Shown here: in pieces, positions 10,685 to 19,994 of the stretch
How the letters are laid out: every line of letters begins with the position of its first letter
Numbering within the stretch: position 1 is the first letter of the stretch
NCBI GenBank assembly: GCA_947044405.1
Contig: CAMRHE010000461.1
Span: 62,001 to 126,000 of the forward strand
Direction of reading: 5' to 3'
Source: Leptodactylus fallax
Lineage: Eukaryota; Chordata; Amphibia; Anura; Leptodactylidae
Length of the DNA: 64,000 nucleotides
Made by a program: the position numbers and the translations under genes
The notes under the pieces: generated by a model
What the model was told of the DNA's origin: nothing
Seen by the model: the letters and a program-made list of their open reading frames with translations, nothing else
Database searches by the model: none

Positions 10685-12463
10685 TTATTCAGTTAAACAT
10701 AATCTCTTCATCAGTCTCTGGTGTCTTTCAGCACTCAACGCCTTTGTGAAAATATCTGTTGTCATATCTTCAGTTGGGCAGTATTCTAAATTCAGAATTC
10801 CTTGTTCCTGATGATCCCGTAAGAAATGAAACTTCACATCAATGTGTTTAGTTCTGGGATTAACTCTTTCCATCTGAGCAAGAACAAGACATCCTTGATT
10901 GTCTTCATGTAACGTTGTTGGTCCTAACTGTTGTTGTCCTAAGTCTGTTAGTAGTTGTCTTAACCAAAGAACTTCTTGACTCGCATGAGCGGCGGCTACA
11001 TATTCTGCTTTTGTAGACGATAGTGTTACTATAGATTGTTTTTTACTAGTCCAACTAATTGGTCCGCCCGAGAGTAAGAAAAGATAGCCACTGGTAGATT
11101 TTCTATCAATTGGTTTTCCAGCCCAGTCTGCATCAACATATCCGGTTAAAACGCATTCATCACTTGCAGGTAGTTTCAGTTTAACGTTGCTAGTTCCTTT
11201 CAGATAACGTATTACTCTCTTTACAGCTTTCCAATCCATTTCATTGGGGTTTGACACTTTTCTGCTCAAAATTCCTACTGCTGCTGCAATGTCTGGCCTT
11301 GTAACAGTCGCTAAATATAGTAATTTTCCCATTGCTTTTCTGTATAGCTCATTATCTGGTAACATATTTTGTTCACTTTTAATTTCCTTCAGATAATTAG
11401 TTTCCATTGGAGACTTTACTGGTTTCGCATCTTTCAGTCCAAATGTTTCTATTATATCTTGGATCATGTGATTTTGGTTAAGTTGGAAACTCCCATCTTC
11501 TTCTCTTTCTATCTGTATCCCTAGGTATTGCTTCACATTTCCCAGAACTTTGATCTCAAAGTGTTGATCCAAAATTTTCATTATTTCGGCTTCATCCCTT
11601 TCTCTTTCAAAACAAACTAAAATATCATCAACATATATCAGTACATAGATCCATCTGTCATCTAGTTTCTTTGTGTATAGACAGGGATCCGCTTTGCTTC
11701 TTCGAAAATGTTCATTTATGAGCACTTCAGTGATTTTATCATTCCACGCTTTAGCGGCTTGTTTTAAACCGTATATACTTTTCTGTAGCTTACAAACCAT
11801 GTTTGGTTTCTCTTTATCTTTGAATCCTGGAGGTTGTTCCATGTAAATTTCTTCTGTTAAATCTCCATTCAGAAATGCTGTCTTTACATTCAGATGTTTC
11901 AATTGCATTCCTTTAGTAGCTGCAACCGCAAGCAAAGTTCTGATTGTAGTATGCTTGACAACCGGAGCAAATGTTTCATCATAGTCTTCTCCGTATTTTT
12001 GAGAATAACCTTTAGCTACAAGTCTTGCTCGGTATTGTTCAGCGGTGCCATCTGTTTTGTATTTAACTTTAAAAACCCATTTACATCCTATAGCTTTTCT
12101 CCCTTTTGGTAATTCTGTCAGTGTCCATGTCTTTGAATCATGCATGGATTTCATTTCTGTTTCTGTAGCCTTTATCCACTTATTGGCCTCTTCTTCTGAA
12201 AGTTGAGATATATCCTCCCAAGATGTAGGTTCATATACTTTATTTGTACTTGCCTTGTATGAAAGACATACAGGTGGTTTTCCTTTGTTTTCTCTCATTG
12301 AACGTCTTGGTTCTGTGTCTGTCTGTAGTTCTATCTCTTCACTTTCAGTATTTTGAACTTTATCTATTTCAACTTCTTTCACATCAGATGTTCCTGCACT
12401 TATATCACTGTTGTCTCTCTCATTTCTCATTTCCAGTGATGTCATAATGTTATCATTTAGATC
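10685..12463 (-). pseudogene. pol: copia reverse transcriptase and RNase H
   Basis: A 586-residue frame from a start at 12,445. It contains the copia RT core (WVFKVKYK, RARLVAKGYSQ, ETFAPVVK, YGLKQA, catalytic YVDD at residues 271-274) and RNase H (GYVDADWAG near 435, SSTKAEY with E481, EDNQG with D515, KHIDVKFHF). One oddity is motif A, where HLNVKTAFLNG has Asn at residue 186 in place of the first catalytic Asp that is near-invariant in the family. The frame is continuous with the integrase upstream except for a single TAA near 12,464, so the polyprotein is broken by one stop. RT copies the RNA to cDNA in the particle. Confidence 0.9.
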
Positions 12464-13208
12464 TTAAATGAATGTTACACTGTTACTCACCGTAACTCTG
12501 TCTTTTTTAGGATCTAGGATTCTGTATCCTTTGCAGTTGTCACTATATCCAACAAATATTCCTTCTATGGCTCTGTTTTGAAGTCTGTCTTCTAGAACAA
12601 AAACAAAAGCTTTGCAACCAAAAACTCTTAAATGATTCACACTTGGTTTCTTACCATGCCACAGTTCATATGTGGTTTTTTTCAGTTTTCTTGAAAAAAG
12701 TCTATTTTGCAGATAAGTAGCTGTCATTGCTGCTTCACCCCAGTATTTCTCTGGTAGTTTGGAATCTGTTAGCATGCATCTTATCATTTCAGTCAGAGTT
12801 CTGTTTTTCCTTTCTGCTACACCATTTTGTTCAGGTGTGTATGGAACAGTTTTGTGATGCTCTATTCCATTCTGTCTTAAATAGTTCTCTATTTGGTGTC
12901 CTGTGAATTCACCTCCATTATCACTTCTAATGATGATTGGCTTCCTCTGAAACTTATTATACGACTTTGACACGTATTCTTCTAATTTACTGAAAACTTC
13001 ACTTTTGTTCTTTATTAAGTATGTAACTGTGTATCTTGAGTAGTCATCTATAAAAGTCACCATATATCTATTACCTCCTGATGTGGTTACTTTCATGGGT
13101 CCACATACATCAGTATGCACCAAGTCAAGTGGTTTTGTGCCTTTTGTTTCACTCTCTTTAGGTATAGACACTCTTGTAGCTTTAGATTTTATACAACATT
13201 CACATCTT
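12464..13208 (-). pseudogene. pol: copia integrase
   Basis: Reads as a retroviral-type integrase core. The catalytic triad is visible as D40 (HTDVCGPM), D103 (IRSDNGGEF) and E139 (NGVAERKNR), giving the DD(35)E spacing. The copia-type C-terminal part (LRVFGCKAFV, GIFVGYSDNCKGYRI) follows. The start is not native: the upstream zinc-binding segment is cut off by a short insert at 13,223-13,361. Ends at an in-frame TAA just before the RT segment. It would insert the cDNA into the genome. Confidence 0.9.
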
Positions 13209-13222
13209 ACAATAATTGAGCA

Positions 13223-13361
13223 TATCACAAGGAATTATGGGAAAGGAGCTGGGGAGCTCATGCGCCCTCTATTGGATGTAACAGATCCTCAATTTGCTTT
13301 TGACTCACCGAGCCTTGAGACAGCAAAAGGGATCTTAGCCAAGCCAATTTCACTTATCTGC
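13223..13361 (-). mobile_element. Short SINE-like insert in copia
   Basis: The 14-base sequence acaataattgagca lies at 13,209-13,222 and again at 13,362-13,375. The 139 bases between them interrupt the copia pol frame. The insert matches, in the opposite orientation, a block near 45,134-45,275 (ggcttggctaa, caaattgagga, catccaa, cccagctcctttcccataat). A long target duplication fits LINE-mediated insertion. No tRNA-like promoter or poly(A) tail was recognised, so SINE is only the best guess. Confidence 0.7.
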
Positions 13362-13375
13362 ACAATAATTGAGCA

Positions 13376-14022
13376 ATCAGATATCAACAGATCTTTTGTC
13401 AAATTTTTGTTCTGTAATGCCATGATACTCTCAGGATGTCTGTGTCCTAAGCGTCTATGCCACATGTGAATACAATTCTTGTGATCATGTGTACATAACT
13501 TCATCTGTTCCTTTAATGTGTCTAGATGATATAATTGTTCACCTGCTTTTACATTTATTATTATCTTGTCTCCTGCTAGGATTGTACATTCATCATCTTT
13601 GAATTTTACAGTAAGTCCTTTAGCTGTTAGACGTTTTACAGATAATAGTCCTCCATCTAGTCCTGGAACATATAACACATCCTTTACTAGTATCTTTGAA
13701 TTATGCCCAAGTTTATCAGAATAGATTAGCATTCCTTGTCCAGTACCTTCCGCGGTTATTTTGCTCCCATCTGCAAGGTAAATAGCTTTCTTCTTATTTA
13801 GATCAAGCTCAGTAAAGAAGCTCTTATTACTTGTCATGTGACTTGTTGCTCCTGAGTCAATATACCAACTCATTGATAACCTTTTATCGGTTACTTTAAA
13901 TGTACCATTCCAGTGATCTGCATGAGGGTTAGGTATTGTGCTTTTCACCTTCTGTTTACTTTCTTTATGGTATAACTTCTGTTCTGCTTTCCATATAGTA
14001 CAGTCTTTCTTTAAATGTCCCT
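13376..14022 (-). pseudogene. pol: copia zinc knuckle end, protease and pre-integrase
   Basis: In order on the minus strand: the second half of a CCHC zinc knuckle (GHLKKDC), the aspartic protease with SWYIDSGATSHM (catalytic DSG), FLYVPGL-like and LLSVKRL motifs, then the Gag pre-integrase segment with MWHRRLGHRHPES. The first half of the knuckle (CFRCKK) is at about 18,920, on the far side of the DIRS insertion. At the other end the frame runs into the SINE-like insert. Protease would cleave the Gag-Pol polyprotein. Confidence 0.85.
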
Positions 14023-14033
14023 TTTTTCCCATC

Positions 14034-14125
14034 ACCCACGACAGCACCCAGAGAGAGGATCCGCCCCCAGGGACAGGAAACCTACGGTATAAAAAGGTGG
14101 AGCCTCTCCTACCCCTCAGTTGTTT
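14034..14125 (+). repeat. DIRS left inverted terminal repeat
   Basis: About 92 bases from cccacgacagcacccagaga to cctcagttgttt. The complement appears at 18,783-18,875 with only a few differences. It contains tataaaaa at 14,088-14,095, a plausible core promoter for the element. Confidence 0.9.
14088..14095 (+). promoter_or_regulatory. TATA-like box in DIRS left repeat
   Basis: tataaaaa preceded by ctacgg and followed by ggtggagcc. Being in the inverted repeat, the mirrored site also lies near 18,815-18,822. Position upstream of gag supports a promoter role; no start site is shown. Confidence 0.5.
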
Positions 14126-14567
14126 CCTGTCCCTGGAGGGAGACCTATGTGCCTGCTTGAGGCAGGCTTACCTGATGGCATAGGAAAGAGTTGGTCCTGG
14201 TAGGGGTTGCCTCTCTTCTTCCATGGGTGGCTGTTAGCTGTGGCCCAGTCTGGAGTCAGGTGCCATGCCCCCAGCTATGCGCCGCTGGTGTTCCGGGCGC
14301 GGGGGTTCCGATATCCAGGCAGAAGGAGTGTGTTTCCTCTGCTTTAGGCCGCAGGAGTTCCGGGCCTGCAGGGAGACACATGGAGGTGCCAGCCCGGAAG
14401 GAAGTGGGCGTGGCTTCCGGTGGAAGGCGCGTGACTTACTTGTAATAAGGGAGTGGCTTCCGGTGGAAGGGGCGTGGCCTAGCGGCTGAATGGCCATATA
14501 ATGCAGATTGAAGGATGGTGGAGCTGCTAAGCAGTTCCTGGCCCTCCATGCACCGAGTCTCTACAGT

Positions 14568-16013
14568 ATGGAAGAGCAGCAGCAGCAGCCACAGCAGCTG
14601 CCGCCACAGCCAGCAAGAGGAAGACCCCAAGATGGAGGGCAAGATGAAGGTCCACCACCACCTTCCTCGGTATTCTAGGGGGATGTAAGTGGCTGTGTGC
14701 CAACCCTTTATTTTTTATTGATTAATGGTTTCCCCTGTCTTTTGTAGGATAGACCTAGGAAAGCCTTGGCGAAATCTAAGAATAAAGAATGTGCCTTATG
14801 TAGAACTAGACTTTCTTCTTCTTATGAGAAAAAGCTCTGCCCATCATGCATTAATAGAACTATTGCTGAGGAGTCCCCATCATTCTTGCAGGGTATCAGA
14901 TCTATGATACAGGAGGAGGTCAGGAGTTCCCTTAAGGGTAAAAGTGGCCAGAAAAAGAAGTCCACTTCCTCTACCCGGGGTCATGACTCCTCTTCTGAGG
15001 AGGAGTCTGTTCAAGGTGAAAGTGGAGAATTATCCGATGATGTCTCTTCTTCCTCCATATCTGATGTAGAGGGAGGACAGTCGTGTTTTCCAGTTGAGGA
15101 CACTGACAAGTTGCTCAAAGCCATTCGAGCGACTATGGGGATTGAGGACTCTAGACCCTCCCGTTCTATGCAGGACATTATGTTTGGAGGTTTGGAGGTT
15201 CGTCAAAGGAGACACTTTCCAGTCCATAAAAATATTACATCGCTTATCGAGAGGGAATGGAAAAAGCCAGACAAGAAGGGTTTTATCCCTGGAGGAGTTA
15301 AGCGTAAATACCCGTTTGAAGAGGGAGCTTGCTCTTCTTGGGATAATGTACCAAAAATTGATGTTGCCATAGCCAGAACCTCCAGGAAGTCAGCACTGCC
15401 TTTCGAGGACATGGGTACCCTGAAGGATCCCTTAGACAAGAAAGCAGAAAGCTTCCTAAGGCGTTCTTGGGAGTCAGTAGGAGCGTCCCTCAAGCCCAAT
15501 ATAGCGGCTACCTGTACTGCTAGATCCCTTATGATCTGGCTAGGGGAGCTGGAAAATCAATTAAGGGATAAGGTCCCAAGAGAGCAGATTCTGTCAGCCC
15601 TGCCGACTATTAGAAAAGCTGCAGATTTTTTGGCAGATGCTTCAGCAGACGCTGTAAGATTATCAGCTCGCTCCCTTGCCTTGACCAACTCTGCCAGGAG
15701 GGCTATATGGCTGAAGAGTTGGACAGGTAATGTAGGGTCTAAGACCCGGCTGTGCAATCTGCCCTGTGACGGTGAATATCTCTTTGGACCAGCCTTGGAT
15801 GACATCTTAGCTAAGGCAGAAGATAAAAAGAGAGTTTTTCCTTTGCCTTCCTCTGGTCGGACACGGAGGTCCTTTCGTCCCTTTGGAGCATACAGAGGGC
15901 AGAAAAGTGTCAAGTCCAGAGATAATAGCTGGGCAGAATCCAATAAGAAACACAAGGGGTTCTTATTTAACAACTCACCCCGTAATAAAGATCCAAGACC
16001 CAATAGGCAATGA
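14568..16013 (+). pseudogene. DIRS Gag-like protein, possibly spliced
   Basis: The main frame (about 14,748-16,013) gives a basic, serine-rich protein with a C-terminal RPFGAYRGQ region. A zinc-type pattern CALC...CPSC lies near its start, then an acidic serine stretch (SSEEESVQGESGELSDD). It has no ATG before residue ~30, and a stop TAG abuts it at 14,745. An upstream ATG at 14,568 opens a 34-codon proline/glutamine-rich frame. A GT at 14,670 and an AG at 14,746-14,747 (after ctgtcttttg) would join the two in phase, so an intron of 78 bases is plausible. The alternative is initiation at an internal codon. Gag would form the particle. Confidence 0.6.
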
Positions 16014-16019
16014 CGCCAT

Positions 16020-16640
16020 GCCCCGGGTAGGGGGGAGACTGAGGAAATTCCTTCCTGCCTGGAGGAAAATTTCATCAAGCCCTTGGATCCTGGATACAGT
16101 GGGAGTAGGCCTGAAGTTGGAGTTCTCTTCTCCTCCGCCTTCAAGTTTTCAGATTACCAGAACTCAGACCTCTCATTCGGCTCTGGAATTGGAAGTGAAG
16201 AGCCTGATCTTGAAAAGGGTGCTGATTCCAGTTCCCCAGGAAGAGGAGAGGCAGGGGTTTTATTCCCATCTGTTCTTGGTAAGGAAACCCGATGGCTCCT
16301 ACAGAACCATAATAAATCTAAGGAGGTTAAATCAGTTTCTGTCTTACAAGAAATTCCAGATGGATATAGTGCAGTCAGCAGTGAGATTGTTAACTCCCAA
16401 TTGCTGGATGGCGGTGATAGACCTGAAAGATGCTTATTACCATGTTCCCATTTTTCCAGGTCACCAGAGGTTCTTGCGAGAAGCAGTAGAGATGGGAGGG
16501 GTGGTTCAGCATTACCAATATCAGGCTCTTCCCTTTGGAATCTCTATGGCCCCAAGAGTCTTTACCAAAATAGTGGAAGAAATGGGGGCACATGTAAGAG
16601 AGAAAGACATTCTGTTTATTCCATATCTAGACTGCAGTGG
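16020..16640 (+). pseudogene. DIRS reverse transcriptase with deleted active site
   Basis: Frame reads the DIRS RT fingers and palm: VLIPVPQEEERQGFYSHLF, RKPDGSYRTIINLRRLNQF, motif A VIDLKDAYYHVPI with its catalytic Asp, and motif B ALPFGISMAPRVFTK. It then reaches FIPYLD and jumps in a different frame to LQWEILAAWR, which normally lies about 120 residues later. The second Asp of the YLDD active site and the thumb are therefore missing. The RT start overlaps the end of gag in another frame. Confidence 0.85.
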
Positions 16641-17575
16641 GAAATCCTGGCAGCCTGGCGTCAGGAAGAGAAAATTCTTGACAAATTTATGTGGGTGTCT
16701 CAGCCAACAAGAGAAACCCTGGGTTGGTGGTTAGTCAGGGGTCACCTAGAAATTGGAGTTCCATGGAAGATCTCAGACCCCCTAATTATTACCACGGATG
16801 CCAGCCCTCGGGGGTGGGGTGCCCACATGGGGGATCAGGTGTTCCAGGGCTGCTGGTCAAGGAGTCTTTTCAGGCATCCCCAAATCAGAGGGAACTAATG
16901 GCGATTTTGGAGACCTTGAAAGTCGTAGGTCAGGGTATTCGGAATCGCCATGTAAGGATCATGTCCGACAATATGACAGCAGTTTCAAATATAAACAAGC
17001 AAGGGGGTATGAGGTCCCTTCCCCTTATGAAAATAATGGCTCGGATTCTACATCTGTCAGAGCCTCTGGTTCTCTCCTTGTCTGCTCTGCATATCAGGGG
17101 GTCAGACAATTTCAGGGCAGATTTCTTGAGCCGTCACAGTCTGAATCAGAACGAGTGGGAATTGAACCCATCCATATTTTTAGAGATCACCAGGGTTTGG
17201 GGAGTCCCGGAAATAGATCTCTTTGACAGTCGGTCAAACAAGAAGGTGGAGAGATTTTTTTCCCTAAACCCAGAGGAATCCCCCCTTGGGGTGGATGCTC
17301 TGTCCCACAAGTGGGATTTCAATCTAGCTTACGCTTTTCCTCCCTTCTTTCTCATTCCAGCAGTTCTGAGAAAGATCAGGGAGGATCGAGTGAGGGTTAT
17401 TCTAATTGCCCCCTTTTGGCCGAGGAGAGCCTGGTTTACCTGGCTAAGGATCCTGTCCATTTCGGACCCTTGGATTCTCCCAGTCAGCCAGGACCTTCTA
17501 TGTCAGGGCCCCATTCTCCATCCGGAGTCCAGCCACTTACATTTGACGGCCTGGAATTTGAGCGGAGATTACTAA
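16641..17575 (+). pseudogene. DIRS RNase H and following conserved region
   Basis: RNase H reads in two frames: LIITTDASPRGWGAHM with the first catalytic Asp, then after a one-base shift near 16,857 NQRELMAILETL (Glu), IMSDNMTAVSNINKQGG (Asp) and RGSDNFRADFLSR. It continues through the DIRS-typical PEIDLFDSRSNKKVERF and LAYAFPPFFLIPAVLRKI segments. The region after RNase H belongs to the long C-terminal part linked to the recombinase in DIRS pol. The frameshift makes this copy inactive. Confidence 0.85.
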
Positions 17576-18530
17576 CTTCTAAAGGTTTTTCTCAGAATCT
17601 CATTTCCACTCTTCTAAAAAGCACAAAACCGGTCACTACTAAAATATACGCTAGGACTTGGTTCCGGTTTTTTTAATTTCTAGGGGGTTCCTTCAGAAGG
17701 GACTAGAAAAGGGGCTTTCTACCAGCACTTTAAAAGTCCAGGTTTCAGCCCTTAGTGCTCTGCTAAACGTTAAATTGGCTGACGATCCCTGGGTAATTAG
17801 GTTCATCAAGGCGGCCTCTAGAAGTAGACCGGTGGTTAGGTCCAGAGTTCCTCCCTGGGACTTGAACCTAGTTCTGTCTGCCTTAACTAAACCTCCCTTT
17901 GAACCATTGGACTCTATCCCTATTAAAAATTTATCCCTGAAAGTGATTCTTTTAGTGGCCCTTACCTCGGCACGTCGCATAGGAGAATTGCAGGCTCTAT
18001 CAGTTAATCCACCCTTTACTGTTATTACAGAGGACAGGGTAATAATTAAACCAGACCCAGCTTTTTTGCATAAAATAGCCTCAAAATTTCATAGATCTCA
18101 GTAGATAGTTCTCCCCTCCCTCTGTGCTAACCCAAGTAATGCTAAAGAGCAGGAATACCACTGTTTGGATGTAAGACGTAGCCTAATCCAGTATTTGTCC
18201 TCTACTTCCTCTTGGAGGAAATCTACTTCCCTTTTTGTTCTCTTTTCAGGTCCCAACAAAGGGAAGGCGGTCTCTAAGTGTAGTCTGGCTAGGTGGGTGA
18301 GACTAGCAATCTCCCTGGCCTACAGTTCTTTGGGCCTCCCCCCCACCAGTGGGGCTCAAGGCACATTCTACTAGGGCGATTGCCGCCTCCTGGGCCGACA
18401 GAGCTGATGCTTCCATAGAATCTAGCTGCAAAGCGGCAACCTGGTCTTCACCTTCTACCTTTTTTCGCCATTATTGGCTGGACATTGGGGCTTCTGCTGA
18501 TCTTTCTTTTGGAAGGAAAGTTTACAAGCG
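17540..18530 (+). pseudogene. DIRS tyrosine recombinase
   Basis: N-terminal SAM-like part (SKGFSQNLISTLLKSTKP, TKIYARTW) followed by the catalytic domain: Arg in TSARRIGELQ, HSTR (His and second Arg) in LKAHSTRAIAASWAD, and Tyr in FFRHYWLD. Three breaks are visible: a frame change near 17,660, an in-frame TAG at about 18,102, and a one-base shift in a run of seven C at about 18,338-18,344. The enzyme would integrate a circular DNA intermediate by recombination, in place of a DDE integrase. Confidence 0.88.
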
Positions 18531-18562
18531 GTGGTCCCTCCCTAGTGTTTTCCTATTTTATT

Positions 18563-18645
18563 CTCTCTGGGTGCTGTCGTGGGTGATGGGAAAAATGGTA
18601 ATTACTTACCGGTAATTGGATTTTCCAGAACACACGACAGCACCG
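18563..18645 (+). repeat. DIRS internal complementary region
   Basis: 18,563-18,595 (ctctctgggtgctgtcgtgg and following tgatgggaaaa) is the complement of the left outer end at 14,026-14,056. 18,595-18,644 (taccggtaattggattttcc and following) is the complement of the right outer end at 18,861-18,910. The two complements meet at aaaaatgg. This is the sequence used in DIRS1-type elements to template joining of the two ends into a circle. Confidence 0.9.
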
Positions 18646-18782
18646 TCCTTTATTCCTCCCTTTTTTCTTGGTGATGGACTTTTGTTTGGCACTGGGTGTA
18701 GCAAGCAAAAAAAAAAAAAAAAAAGTTTTGACCTTAGGGTCATGAGTTACAAGTTAACTGGAGTCTCTCTCTCGCTTCTATA

Positions 18783-18875
18783 AAACAACTGAGGGGTAGG
18801 CGAGGCTCCACCTTTTTATACCATAGGTTTCCTGTCCCTGGGGGCAGATCCTCTCTCTGGGTGCTGTCGTGGGTT
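18783..18875 (+). repeat. DIRS right inverted terminal repeat
   Basis: Runs from aaacaactgaggggtaggcg to ctgggtgctgtcgtggg. Complement of 14,034-14,125. The extra 35 bases to 18,910 (ttctggaaaatccaattacc...) are unique to this side and are mirrored in the internal complementary region. Confidence 0.9.
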
Positions 18876-18910
18876 CTGGAAAATCCAATTACCGGTGAGT
18901 AATTACCATT

Positions 18911-19632
18911 TTCTTGCATCGGAAACATTCTCTTGTCTCTGTTTTATAGGTCCTCTTATCTTTAATTTTAAGAGCATTTACACTGTCCTTTTCTGTGGAA
19001 TCATTTGTTTGTTCTTTCCTTCTCTGGTATTCATCTATGAGCCGTGTTTTTACAAACTCTAGTGTAATGTCTGCTTCAGGTCTTGTTTCTAGTGCATTTA
19101 TCAAAGCAGTGTATGAATCCAGCAAGCTACACAATAATATTGCTGCTACATGACTTTCTTTAATATCTTCACCAACTGATCTCAGCTGTGTTATCACTTC
19201 CATCATGGACTTTATGTGCTCCTGCATGTCTTCCTGTGCACTTAATCTCATCTTGTAAAGTTTCCTTAGCGGAAACAATTTGTGATTTAAGCTGGATCTT
19301 TCATGTAACTTTCTCAATGCTTCCCACATTCCCTTTGCTGTATTCTCATTCCTTATGTGGATTAACTGATCATCCTCCACTAATAAGCTGATAGTAGTTC
19401 TTGCTTGTCTGTTTTTCTTATCCCATGTCTCATTATTATCATTGGGTCTATCTGTAGTGATTACATCCCATAAATCATCTTTAGACAATAACATCTCCAC
19501 TTTGGACTTCCATAACTGATAGTTCTTATTGTTCAGCTTGGCTACTGTAAGTCTGAATTCTGAATTGCTGGTCATTTTAACTTGTCTTACTTGTTTGGAG
19601 AGAATTGTTCTGAAGAATCCTTTTGCATTCAC
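18911..19632 (-). pseudogene. gag: copia Gag, N-terminal part to split zinc knuckle
   Basis: Reads as the copia-type Gag polypeptide: SEFRLTVAKLNNKNYQLWKS, LLSKDDLWDVIT, ARTTISLLVEDDQLIHI, WEALRKLHERS, ITQLRSVGEDIKESH and LLCSLLDSYTALI. A likely start is the Met at MTSNSEFRL, about 19 codons into the open frame. It ends in CFRCKK, the first half of a CCHC knuckle, where the DIRS element is inserted. The frame is intact up to that point. Confidence 0.88.
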
Positions 19633-19654
19633 TGGGTCTGTTTGTCTTCTATGC

Positions 19655-19668
19655 CTGGGCCCATAACC
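19655..19668 (-). promoter_or_regulatory. copia primer-binding site (half initiator tRNA-Met)
   Basis: Directly next to the 5' LTR the plus strand reads ctgggcccataacc. The element strand therefore carries ggttatgggcccag, complementary to the anticodon stem-loop of eukaryotic initiator tRNA-Met. Drosophila copia is known to use an internal fragment of that tRNA as primer, so the same mechanism is inferred. Confidence 0.85.
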
Positions 19669-19941
19669 TGTTGCATAGTTCTGTCGCAGAAGAAGCTTGA
19701 GAGTAGATTATATGGGATAATCAGCATTTATTTCTTTAGAACATGAGGTAAACAGCATCAAGACTTTAACACAGCAAAACTGAAAGTAAGTAGGACCTTT
19801 TCTATAGAGAGAAAGAAAGCAAGGTACAACAAGTCTCACATAGCATACCATTACACTCTATTCAGCATGTAACACTAATAACATCGCCATCTACTGTCAG
19901 ATAGATGTAAACTCCTCCTGCACACAAATAAGTCTATATGT

Positions 19942-19984
<43 letters not shown>

Positions 19985-19994
19985 TATACCAACA
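19669..19994 (-). repeat. copia 5' LTR
   Basis: 326 bases, near-identical to 10,333-10,663, including the (TA)n tract. Transcription of the element would start inside it on the minus strand. Confidence 0.92.

Larger units (their letters stand above)
14026..18910 (+). mobile_element. DIRS1-like tyrosine-recombinase retrotransposon
   Basis: Plus-strand order: inverted repeat, gag-like ORF, RT, RNase H, tyrosine recombinase, internal complementary region, inverted repeat. This is the DIRS1 plan. It sits in the copia zinc-knuckle codons at a run of T with no target duplication, as expected for recombinase-mediated integration. The coding regions carry an RT deletion, three or more frameshifts and a stop, so this copy cannot move by itself. 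The exact ends are ambiguous by a few T residues at each side. Confidence 0.92.
10333..19994 (-). mobile_element. Ty1/copia LTR retrotransposon (interrupted)
   Basis: A minus-strand element with two LTRs (10,333-10,663 and 19,669-19,994) that end in tgttg...caaca, a primer-binding site, gag, protease, integrase, RT and RNase H in copia order (integrase before RT), and a purine tract. It is interrupted by a DIRS1-like element in the gag zinc knuckle and by a 139-base SINE-like insert before integrase. Flanks share only ccc, so the usual 5-base target duplication is not clean. Copia elements are uncommon in vertebrates. The LTRs look nearly identical by eye, which suggests a recent insertion. 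Confidence 0.9.

Noticed and set aside
15203..16144. Long minus-strand open frames opposite DIRS gag
   Set aside because: Shadows of the plus-strand gag and RT; no recognisable domain.
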